Positions 1 to 6,488 of a DNA stretch of 6,623 bases are shown piece after piece. The stretch is from NCBI GenBank assembly GCA_021790415.1, contig JAJYDZ010000098.1:1-6623 (forward strand), given 5' to 3'. Made by a program: the position numbers and the translations under genes. Under the pieces are notes generated by a model, which saw only the letters and a program-made list of their open reading frames with translations, did not search any database and was not told the origin of the DNA. Position 1 is the first letter of the stretch. Each line of letters begins with the position of its first letter. The DNA comes from Thermoplasmata archaeon. GTDB taxonomy: Archaea > Thermoplasmatota > Thermoplasmata > Thermoplasmatales > Thermoplasmataceae.

Positions 1-1206
1 AACGTAGTCAAACGTTCCATTGTTTGCGTTTATAAGTTTTAGAACATAACTGGAAGAGGTTCCCCCATAGGCGCAATAATCACCATCAACATAAAAATAC
101 TTTGTTGTGGTAAAAACCATCTGATATTCGAAGTGCCCGAATCCTATCATACTCATATTGTTTCCATTAGTAGGATTTGAGGATGTTGATGTTAGTGAAT
201 TTTTCATACTGTTATTGAATTGTGCATTGGTATCGGACCAGGCACCGGATGTACTTGTTTGTTCCTCCCATTTTACAGTCGTTGAAGTTCCTGAATTGCC
301 GAGAATACACGTTTTGAAGTTCCCATTTAAGTTGTAGTATCCATAGCTTAACACAGTTTGGTTAACTGGTATATCTGCCATAATTATGGGTAATGGTGCC
401 CAGTATTGGTAATCATGCTGTGTAACAATGTTATTGCATCTGATAGTTCCTCCGCCACCTCCAATCTGTCTCAATTTATGAAGATGGTTGATTGAACTGT
501 TTGTGCTGTTAATGGGCATAACAATTGGCGGTGAATTCATGTTAAAATAGATATTTGAGGAGAATGTGATAGGATTAAAAGAACTATCTCCGAAACTGCT
601 GTTCCATGGATCAAAGGGAATGTTGTTATAGTATGTGTATACATACATCTTGTTTTGATAAACGAACTGGTAATCTGCCTGGAGTGTCATTGAGATTGAT
701 ATGGTCTTTTCCTGTAGTTTTGTGTATATTTGTCTGTATTGTTTTATGATCGTGTGAAATACCTTGCTTAAGACTCCATGTATATTTCCATTAGCATCTG
801 CAAGGGTTGAATTAAAAAGCTGAACATATATTGAATTGTTTGTGGTAGAGCCGTTTACAGTCATGGATTCATCACCAAGTGCTGCAAATGAAGGCATTGT
901 TGCATATACATTCACTGTTATGTTTGACATATTGTATGTGTTGAATGGAGTATTGATATGGTACAATTGACCCATTGGCGAATATGAAGAATAAGAATCA
1001 GTTGTGTTGTTTATGAATGAGACATGGAAGTCAACTTCAGGTGAATGATACGATGGAGTTTCTTTGAAAAGATATGTTATTGCAGCAAATGACCCAGATA
1101 CGAATATTAGAACAATTATAACTGACAATATAATCTTCTTTTTGCCTGAAAGAGCGGATATTCTTTCTATTCCTTTTTCAATCTTTTCTTTTATTAATGT
1201 CGTCAA
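1..1206 (-). CDS. Surface-anchored, sequon-rich protein of unknown function (N-terminal part, cut by the window edge)
   Basis: I translated this frame by hand: it stays open for 402 codons from a TTG at 1206 and leaves the window without a stop. Residues 1-24 form a Lys/Glu-rich cytoplasmic tail ending in KKK, and residues 25-47 a single hydrophobic helix. The remaining 355 or so residues look extracellular: rich in Asn, Ser, Thr and Tyr, with 14 N-X-S/T sequons (for example N67, N95, N118, N132, N202, N233, N282, N331, N396), a run of five glycines at 249-253, and only three cysteines (257, 300, 378). This suggests a membrane-anchored, heavily N-glycosylated surface or S-layer-associated protein with its N-terminus inside, a common type in acidophilic archaea. 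I do not recognise a family or enzymatic motif. The TTG start is favoured because a TATA box lies about 22-28 bases upstream, which fits a leaderless mRNA; no ATG occurs in frame before residue 78. It is divergent from the operon on its right. Confidence 0.82.
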   Translation of the reverse strand, partial: MTTLIKEKIEKGIERISALSGKKKIILSVIIVLIFVSGSFAAITYLFKETPSYHSPEVDFHVSFINNTTDSYSSYSPMGQLYHINTPFNTYNMSNITVNVYATMPSFAALGDESMTVNGSTTNNSIYVQLFNSTLADANGNIHGVLSKVFHTIIKQYRQIYTKLQEKTISISMTLQADYQFVYQNKMYVYTYYNNIPFDPWNSSFGDSSFNPITFSSNIYFNMNSPPIVMPINSTNSSINHLHKLRQIGGGGGTIRCNNIVTQHDYQYWAPLPIIMADIPVNQTVLSYGYYNLNGNFKTCILGNSGTSTTVKWEEQTSTSGAWSDTNAQFNNSMKNSLTSTSSNPTNGNNMSMIGFGHFEYQMVFTTTKYFYVDGDYCAYGGTSSSYVLKLINANNGTFDYV

Positions 1207-1220
1207 TGTGGGATAAATTT

Positions 1221-1235
1221 CTATTATATATATAG
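1221..1235 (-). promoter_or_regulatory. TATA box of the minus-strand surface protein gene
   Basis: Read on the minus strand this is CTATATATATAATAG, a strong archaeal TATA box. Its centre is about 22 bases, and its upstream edge about 28 bases, before the TTG at 1206. Transcription would therefore begin at or next to the start codon, giving a leaderless mRNA, which explains why no Shine-Dalgarno sequence precedes that start. The element is nearly symmetric and could in principle also bind TBP in the opposite orientation. Confidence 0.6.
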
Positions 1236-1372
1236 CGTTTTTTTGGTTATCTGGAAGATTCCTTGCACGTTGAATGAAAGCACACAAGATTTCTATGCAG
1301 AATTTAGTGATGGATATGGATTAATTGATTTGTGTGTTAAACATATTCCACACGTTTATACAATCTACATAG

Positions 1373-1380
1373 TTTATAAA
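1373..1380 (+). promoter_or_regulatory. Probable TATA box of the hel308 operon
   Basis: TTTATAAA lies in the divergent intergenic region, 42-49 bases before the hel308 ATG. With usual archaeal spacing of 25-30 bases, transcription would start near 1400-1406, leaving a leader of roughly 16-22 bases without a Shine-Dalgarno sequence. A second TATA-like stretch (TTTATA, 1355-1360) lies slightly upstream, and the T-rich stretch at 1388-1398 is a poorer alternative that would suit a leaderless start at 1422. The 1373 element is the best match by eye; no factor B recognition element is obvious. Confidence 0.4.
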
Positions 1381-1404
1381 CAGCAAATTTTTAACTATGG
1401 ATTC

Positions 1405-1425
1405 ATGATTCGAAATGATAAATGA
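1405..1425 (+). other. Possible six-codon upstream reading frame before hel308
   Basis: ATG at 1405 opens a frame encoding MIRNDK, and its TGA (1423-1425) overlaps the hel308 ATG (1422-1424) in an ATGA junction. The TATA box at 1373-1380 lies 25-32 bases upstream, so the mRNA could begin at this ATG and be leaderless. The hel308 ATG itself has no Shine-Dalgarno sequence, so it could be reached by termination and re-initiation. This rests on geometry alone; a six-codon frame can easily occur by chance. Confidence 0.22.
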
Positions 1426-3470
1426 AGGCCAGCGAAATTTCCATATTTGATAGTGTTCCTGATTTCAAGGATTTTGACCTATATCCACATCAGGAACAGG
1501 CTATCCGTATTGTGGAAAATGGATCCAGTGTGATGGTTTCTGTTCCAACCGCATCCGGAAAGTCACTCATAGCGTACTATTCCATATACCGTACTATAAA
1601 GAGTGGATCAAAGGCCATTTATATTGCACCATTAAAAGCTTTAGCGAAGGAAAAATATGACGAAATGAGGGAACTTTTCGGAAGGGAATTCCGGATTGGC
1701 CTTTCCCTCGGAGATTATGATTCTGGACCAGAAATAATCAGAGGTTATGATATCATAGTATGTACCTCAGAAAAAGCGGATTCATTCGTTCATCACGATC
1801 CGGATTTTCTCATGGATATTGGTACCATGGTCATAGATGAAGTTCATAATATTGGGGACCCCACGAGAGGTCCCACTCTGGAAATGATCATCACCGCTGC
1901 AAGAACTGTGAATCCTGCTGTGCAGATAGTGGCTCTTTCTGCAACAGTGAGTAATTATGAGGAGTTGGGGCAATGGATGGGTGCCAAAGTTGTTTATAGC
2001 CAGTTCAGGCCTGTCCCGTTAAAAAAATACATTATGCACAAGGGAAGAATATTTCCCGAAGATGAAATGGAAGAACCCAGAGATGGTGAGATGGCAGATG
2101 TGATCCTTGAAAGCATTAAATCCGGAGGACAGGTTCTTCTTTTTTTCAATACACGGAAGAGGGCAGAAAAGTTCGCTGAAGAGTTGTCGGAGAATCTTTC
2201 AGAATATCTGCCAATGCCCCAGATTGATCTTGGAGATAATGATTCTGACCGATATTATGATAAATTAAAAGTTACAATGAAACATGGCATTGCATTTCAT
2301 CATGCCGGACTTTCATACAAATTAAGAGAAATTGTTGAATCCTCATTCAAGGAAGGAAAACTTAAATTGATCACCGCCACACCCACACTAGCAGCAGGAA
2401 TCAACCTTCCGGCCAGAACTGTCATTGTGAGAGATCTCACAAGGTTTTCAGATGGCTATTCATCATATATCTCCACCATGGAAGTGGAACAGATGATGGG
2501 AAGAGCTGGAAGACCTAAATACGATAAGGAGGGATTTGCCTATATATACTGCTCTACGAAGACTGCCTTTGAAAAAGGGCATGAATATTTCAGGGGTGAA
2601 CTTGAGCCCATTAAATCATTCATGGGTCAGGAGAAACTCATGAGGTTCAATATTCTTGCATTAATAACAACAAGGTTAGCCAGTGATCTGAAAAGTATCA
2701 TAAGGTTCCTTGACTCAACGCTCTTCGGAAGACAAAATATTTCACTTGATATAGAGGATGCGGTGATTAATGTTATAGAATTTCTCAAAGATAACGGGTT
2801 TATAGCAGAAACTTCAGGAAGATATTCCCCAAGTTCCTTCGGACAGCTTGTATGCAATCTTTATATTGATCCGGAGAGTGCAATTATTTTGAAGGAACTT
2901 TTGGAAGGTGATTATTCTGTGGAGAAAGCAATCTTCAATATTTGCATGACCCCGGATATGACAGGGTTTTATGTTTCCCAAAATGATATAACAGAAGTTT
3001 CTGCATTTCTTGATGCAATGGATGTGCATCAGTATGATGATGAAACATTGAGGGCAGCAAAAACTGCAATGATTCTCATTGATTGGGTAAATGAGGTTCC
3101 AATTATGGAGATCAGCCAGAAGTATGACATTGGTGCGGGAGATCTTGAAGGGAAGGTTTCTTCTGCTGACTGGCTTTCATTTGCCCTGTCAAGGCTTTCT
3201 CAAAAGTTCAAAAGAGATAAGATGCATGATTTTGAAATCCTGAACCTGCGCATAAAGGAGGGAATAGGATCAGAAATAATTCCTCTGGTTGCCATACCCG
3301 GTATAGGAAGGGTAAGGGCAAGAAGACTTTATAAAAACGGTCTGAAGAACCTTGCCGCTATAGCGGAAGCTTCGGTTTCACGCATATCATCGATTCAGGG
3401 ATTTTCCACAAAACTTGCAGAAACAACAATTAGCGGAGCGAGGAGGCTGATTAAATCTGGACTCGCCTAA
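1422..3470 (+). CDS. hel308: Hel308-type superfamily 2 DNA helicase
   Basis: This is an ATP-dependent 3'-to-5' DNA helicase of the Hel308/Hjm family, which unwinds branched DNA at stalled replication forks. The SF2 motifs occur in order: Q-motif-like YPHQ at 21-24, Walker A PTASGKS at 42-48, motif Ia around APLKALAKEK (69-78), the family signature TSEKADS at 115-121, DEVH at 139-142, SAT at 173-175, motif IV around LLFFNTRKRAE (239-249), motif V around TATPTLAAGINLPAR (318-332), and motif VI QMMGRAGRP at 357-365. The C-terminus carries a helix-hairpin-helix (IPGIGRVRARRLY near 625-637) and a second HhH-like stretch to the end, matching Hel308 domain 5; the winged-helix and ratchet domains should lie between. 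At 682 residues it is near full family length, around 690-720. The start is supported by the family-like opening (MK..E, then about 20 residues before the Q motif), although there is no Shine-Dalgarno sequence. No key residue appears lost. It is the first gene of the plus-strand cluster. A more general Ski2-like role is the only real alternative. Confidence 0.95.
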   Translation: MKASEISIFDSVPDFKDFDLYPHQEQAIRIVENGSSVMVSVPTASGKSLIAYYSIYRTIKSGSKAIYIAPLKALAKEKYDEMRELFGREFRIGLSLGDYDSGPEIIRGYDIIVCTSEKADSFVHHDPDFLMDIGTMVIDEVHNIGDPTRGPTLEMIITAARTVNPAVQIVALSATVSNYEELGQWMGAKVVYSQFRPVPLKKYIMHKGRIFPEDEMEEPRDGEMADVILESIKSGGQVLLFFNTRKRAEKFAEELSENLSEYLPMPQIDLGDNDSDRYYDKLKVTMKHGIAFHHAGLSYKLREIVESSFKEGKLKLITATPTLAAGINLPARTVIVRDLTRFSDGYSSYISTMEVEQMMGRAGRPKYDKEGFAYIYCSTKTAFEKGHEYFRGELEPIKSFMGQEKLMRFNILALITTRLASDLKSIIRFLDSTLFGRQNISLDIEDAVINVIEFLKDNGFIAETSGRYSPSSFGQLVCNLYIDPESAIILKELLEGDYSVEKAIFNICMTPDMTGFYVSQNDITEVSAFLDAMDVHQYDDETLRAAKTAMILIDWVNEVPIMEISQKYDIGAGDLEGKVSSADWLSFALSRLSQKFKRDKMHDFEILNLRIKEGIGSEIIPLVAIPGIGRVRARRLYKNGLKNLAAIAEASVSRISSIQGFSTKLAETTISGARRLIKSGLA

Positions 3471-3510
3471 AACATTCGCAAAAATAAAAAAATCAAAAGC
3501 ACAGGATTTT

Positions 3511-4410
3511 ATGAAAAGCATATATGGAAAGAGCATAATGGATAGCAGTTACAAAATCGTTCATGATGAAGATTTTGTTTATTTCCCTCTTCTTGATGGA
3601 AGTAAAGTGGATGAGGAGATAGTTTTTCTGGTTCCCGAGAAGAATGAAAGAATGCCAACACCCAGAGGTCATTCCGGTGCTTTTGATGTAATTGGAGATA
3701 TTGCAATAATAAGGGAAAGAAAAGATGGAAACGCCTCAAACATTGTTGAATTCATCAAAAATACGAAGAAGAATATTAGAGCAATATACATTGATCATGG
3801 TGTTGAGGGTGAATTTCGTTTGAGAGATCTTGAATTTGTTTTCGGAGAGGATAACCCCGAAACTATTCATCGTGAAAATGGCATAATGCTTTGGCTCAAT
3901 GTGAAAAACGTTTATTTTTCACCACGGCTTGCAACAGAAAGAATGATCGTTGCAGGCAAGGTTAGAGAGAATGAGAATATACTTGACATGTTCTGCGGAG
4001 CCGGCCCTTTCACCATAACCATAATGAAAAATCACAATGTTAACGTGTTAGCTCTGGATAAAAATCCGGAGGCAATTAGAGCTCTGGAAAAGAATTTTTC
4101 TTTGAACAAAGTTAAAGGAACTCTCAAAACAAAGGTTTGCGACTCATGGAAAGAGATTGAGAATATTCGCAATATGGACAGAATCATAATGAATAATCCC
4201 ACCTCCCGAAAAGTTGATTTTGAATTGATCAGGAATTCCCTTAAAATGAATGGCACAGTAAACTTTTATGAGATAAATTCCACTGAGGGGATTGCTGAAA
4301 GAATGGAATCTTTCAGGAGAGAACATTTCATGCCGGTTGAAAAGAGAATAGTTCATGGTTATTCCAAAACATCTTCCATGGTTTCAATGGAATTCAGGAG
4401 GGTAAAGTAA
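3511..4410 (+). CDS. trm5: tRNA (guanine37-N1)-methyltransferase Trm5 (start uncertain, may begin at 3457)
   Basis: Trm5 transfers a methyl group from S-adenosylmethionine to N1 of G37, next to the tRNA anticodon, preventing frameshifting. From the ATG the protein is 299 residues. Seen in order: FDVIGDIAII at 58-67 (early domain); GEFR with R103; TIHRENG at 118-124; FSPRLATER at 136-144, whose R139 and E143 match the conserved SPRxxxE; the SAM site LDMFCGAGPFTI at 158-169; acidic D183 in LALDKNPEAI; and NNP at 228-230 where Trm5 usually has NLP. R103, E143 and N228 appear to correspond to R145, E185 and N265 of the Methanocaldococcus jannaschii enzyme, judged from spacing. The ATG start gives a slightly short N-terminus, and the frame upstream is open to 3451 with family-like residues, so translation may begin at CTG 3457 (317 residues). 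Only a weak AGGA (3503-3506) precedes the ATG. The related wyosine enzyme Taw2 is less likely because it lacks the N-x-P motif. Confidence 0.87.
   Translation: MKSIYGKSIMDSSYKIVHDEDFVYFPLLDGSKVDEEIVFLVPEKNERMPTPRGHSGAFDVIGDIAIIRERKDGNASNIVEFIKNTKKNIRAIYIDHGVEGEFRLRDLEFVFGEDNPETIHRENGIMLWLNVKNVYFSPRLATERMIVAGKVRENENILDMFCGAGPFTITIMKNHNVNVLALDKNPEAIRALEKNFSLNKVKGTLKTKVCDSWKEIENIRNMDRIIMNNPTSRKVDFELIRNSLKMNGTVNFYEINSTEGIAERMESFRREHFMPVEKRIVHGYSKTSSMVSMEFRRVK
4396..4401 (+). promoter_or_regulatory. Shine-Dalgarno sequence of the cis-prenyltransferase gene
   Basis: AGGAGG lies inside the last codons of trm5, 8 bases before the ATG at 4410. It is the clearest ribosome binding site in the window and fixes the downstream start. 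It shows that internal genes of the cluster use Shine-Dalgarno initiation, unlike the leaderless-looking first genes. Confidence 0.75.
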
Positions 4411-5189
4411 TGAGCATCTCAAGGAAGATCGGGGATGTAACTGAAGAGGTTTACGAGAAGGTTCTGATGAGCCAGATCAAGAAATCTGGAGCTGTGCCGT
4501 CACACATAGGAATAATAACTGATGGCAATCGCCGGTATGCAAAGGAAAGAGGTATATCTCCAAACGAAGGCCACGTGAAAGGCAAGGAAAAACTTGAAGA
4601 GGTTCTTGAATGGTGCATGGAGATAGGAACCTCTGCAGTTACCATATATGGATTCTCAACTGAGAATTTCATGAGAAACCCTGAGGAAGTTGAATTTCTT
4701 CTGCATCTTATAGATGATTCACTGAATTCCCTGATGAAAGATGAAAGGGTTTCAAAGAACAGGATAAGAGTCAAGGTAATTGGCGAGCTTAAGCTTCTTC
4801 CTGAATTTCTTAGAAATACCATAGAAAGGGTACAAAAGGGTACGGAAACCTATGGTGATTTTAAACTCAATCTGGCCATAGGATACGGAGGCAGAGAAGA
4901 AATAATAAATGCTGTGAAGAAGATTGCAGAAGAAGTTAAAAACGGAAAAATTTCCGTAGATGACATAAATGAAGATCTTTTCCATAGCTACTTATATGAT
5001 TCCTCTGTACCTGACCCCGATCTCATTTTCAGAACAAGCGGAGAGGAGCGAATTTCAAATTTTCTTCTCTGGCAGGGAGCATATTCAGAACTTTATTTTT
5101 CAGATATAAATTGGCCCGATCTGAGGAAGATTGATTTCCTCAGGGCAGTATATACATATCAGGGAAGAAAGAGAAGGTTCGGGACTTAG
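4410..5189 (+). CDS. uppS: Cis-prenyltransferase (polyprenyl diphosphate synthase, UppS/DHDDS family)
   Basis: The enzyme condenses isopentenyl diphosphate units in cis onto an allylic primer to make long polyprenyl diphosphate, the precursor of the lipid that carries glycans for N-glycosylation and envelope assembly. Family motifs: TDGNRRYA at 37-44 with the catalytic aspartate D38, GHVKG at 54-58, YGFSTENFMR at 80-89, GYGGREEI at 158-165, PDPDLIFRTSGEERISNF at 201-218, and AYSELYF at 224-230. R208, R214, S216 and E227 match E. coli UppS R194, R200, S202 and the magnesium ligand E213. Position 37 is Thr where many homologues have Met; this is probably neutral. The N-terminal extension of about 30 residues before the first strand suits archaeal members, and length (259) is normal. 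The ATG overlaps the trm5 stop by one base (TAATG) and has a strong Shine-Dalgarno sequence, indicating translational coupling. Product chain length cannot be read from the sequence. Confidence 0.94.
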   Translation: MSISRKIGDVTEEVYEKVLMSQIKKSGAVPSHIGIITDGNRRYAKERGISPNEGHVKGKEKLEEVLEWCMEIGTSAVTIYGFSTENFMRNPEEVEFLLHLIDDSLNSLMKDERVSKNRIRVKVIGELKLLPEFLRNTIERVQKGTETYGDFKLNLAIGYGGREEIINAVKKIAEEVKNGKISVDDINEDLFHSYLYDSSVPDPDLIFRTSGEERISNFLLWQGAYSELYFSDINWPDLRKIDFLRAVYTYQGRKRRFGT

Positions 5190-6488
5190 ATGTGGGTAGG
5201 CGTTGATGATACAGATTCCCGCGATGAGATGTGCACCACGTACATAGGATTAAGATTGGCAGCACTCATGAATAATCAAATTTTAGGATATCCAAGACTT
5301 GTGAGATTAAACCCAAACATTCCATACAAAACAAGAGGTAATGGCGCAGTATGCATGAATCTGGGTATAGGGCATGGAAAAGGTAATGTCATAGGGCGTT
5401 TCCATGGAAACGATATCATTTCCCATGATGAAGGTAATTCATCACATTTAGAAGAGAATACAAAAAGCTCTATTATCTCAATAGTAAACGAATTGTATGT
5501 GCACAATAATCCAGACACAAACCCTGGAATTGTTTTCCTGCAGAAGAAACCCGATTTCAATTTCTATAAACGTTGCTTGTCCGAAGATGTTCCAATTGAT
5601 TCTGCAAGACAGACCATAGATGATTCCGAAGGACAATATATAGAAATTAATAACGGAAGGGGAATAATTGGAGCTACCGCTTCAATAGCCTGGAGACCGG
5701 GTTTCCACACATTCGAGCTCATTTGCTATCAGGGAGAAAAGAAAATAAAGCTCTCCATGGAACAGAAGATATCCATAGCAAAATTATGTGATACCTGGAA
5801 AGGTACATTTAACAATATGGATGAGGAGAACAAAACCCCAAGTATATTCCCAAAGGAGAGGACCCCGGTTTTTTTTGGAATCAGAGCAACAGATCCAAAT
5901 ATTCTGATGAAACTCTTCCATGAAATTAGAACTAGATTTACAGGCATTCCTGAAGACTTCCTGATCTATGAGACAAATCAGGGAACTGATGATCATATTC
6001 GGTTTTCAAATGGAACGATTAGGGAAGGGATGGGCATTAAAGTAACCGGAAGAATTCATGGGAAAACGGAAAGGTCCCACGGTGGGCATTTGAAAGGCAT
6101 GTTTTTGTCTGGAAATAATCAAATAAGTTTTATCGTATTTGAGCCTTCTAAAAAATTTAGAAACATCTTCGAAAATTTACGAGATGGTGACAAGGTTGCC
6201 CTCATTGGTTCTGTTTCAAGAGGAGTTGTGAAGATTGAGAAGCTTGAACTCATATCTTCTTCGAATTATTACATGCGGATTGTGCCGGTATGTCATGTGT
6301 GCGGCGTTAAAGGTAAAAACAAAGGAGGGGGAAATTACGAGTGCCCTTCCTGTGGTATCCATATTTTACCAGATTATTCCTTATTGCCACGAAATATAAA
6401 TGAGGGAAAATTCCAGCCCCCAGTTTCTGCAAGAAGGCATCTGTCCATGCCATGGGAAATAGAAGATTTCATAGAGGAGGTAAGATGA
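5190..6488 (+). CDS. tiaS: tRNA(Ile2) 2-agmatinylcytidine synthetase TiaS
   Basis: TiaS uses ATP and agmatine to convert C34 of the CAU anticodon of tRNA-Ile2 into agmatidine, so the tRNA reads AUA as isoleucine rather than AUG. It is found only in archaea. The 432-residue protein shows the expected domain order. The N-terminal kinase-like domain opens with GVDDTDS (4-10) and MCTTY (14-18), T16 probably being the counterpart of the autophosphorylated T18 of the Archaeoglobus enzyme; it continues with PRLVRLNPNIPYKTRGNGA (35-53), NPG (111-113) and NGRGIIGA (155-162). A ferredoxin-like part contains GIRATDP and YETNQGTDDHI (260-270). An OB-fold region follows (about 280-356), then a zinc ribbon with cysteines 368, 371, 385 and 388. 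Nothing is missing. The ATG follows directly on the uppS stop with no gap and only a weak AAGG upstream, implying coupled translation. ATA codons are frequent in this and neighbouring genes, so the enzyme should be essential. Confidence 0.95.
   Translation: MWVGVDDTDSRDEMCTTYIGLRLAALMNNQILGYPRLVRLNPNIPYKTRGNGAVCMNLGIGHGKGNVIGRFHGNDIISHDEGNSSHLEENTKSSIISIVNELYVHNNPDTNPGIVFLQKKPDFNFYKRCLSEDVPIDSARQTIDDSEGQYIEINNGRGIIGATASIAWRPGFHTFELICYQGEKKIKLSMEQKISIAKLCDTWKGTFNNMDEENKTPSIFPKERTPVFFGIRATDPNILMKLFHEIRTRFTGIPEDFLIYETNQGTDDHIRFSNGTIREGMGIKVTGRIHGKTERSHGGHLKGMFLSGNNQISFIVFEPSKKFRNIFENLRDGDKVALIGSVSRGVVKIEKLELISSSNYYMRIVPVCHVCGVKGKNKGGGNYECPSCGIHILPDYSLLPRNINEGKFQPPVSARRHLSMPWEIEDFIEEVR
6476..6481 (+). 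promoter_or_regulatory. Shine-Dalgarno sequence of the AK6/Fap7-like gene
   Basis: GGAGGT within the last tiaS codons (Glu-Glu-Val) stands only 3 bases before the ATG at 6485. The spacing is tight, but the match is full and the ATGA overlap with the tiaS stop also favours this start. Confidence 0.55.

Noticed and set aside
1221..1235. Palindromic AT tract as an operator or origin element
   Set aside because: Its near-symmetry follows from being a run of alternating T and A, and its position explains it well as a TATA box. No further repeats of it occur nearby.
1243..1425. A 60-codon plus-strand frame starting at TTG in the divergent intergenic region
   Set aside because: It has no Shine-Dalgarno sequence, starts too close to the only upstream TATA-like element, contains the likely hel308 promoter within it, and its Ile/Tyr/Phe/Cys/Trp-rich product looks like translated AT-rich noncoding DNA. 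Only its last six codons are considered, as a possible mini-frame.
3471..3510. Possible frameshift or decayed gene between hel308 and trm5
   Set aside because: The upstream coding-like stretch is in the same frame as trm5 with no intervening stop, so no frameshift is needed; the only problem is the identity of the start codon, reported as a finding.
4451..4822. A 123-codon minus-strand frame opposite the cis-prenyltransferase gene
   Set aside because: The plus strand here encodes conserved UppS motifs. The antisense product is a Ser/Arg/Phe-rich shadow with no promoter or ribosome binding site evident. The same applies to the other short antisense frames opposite hel308, trm5 and tiaS.
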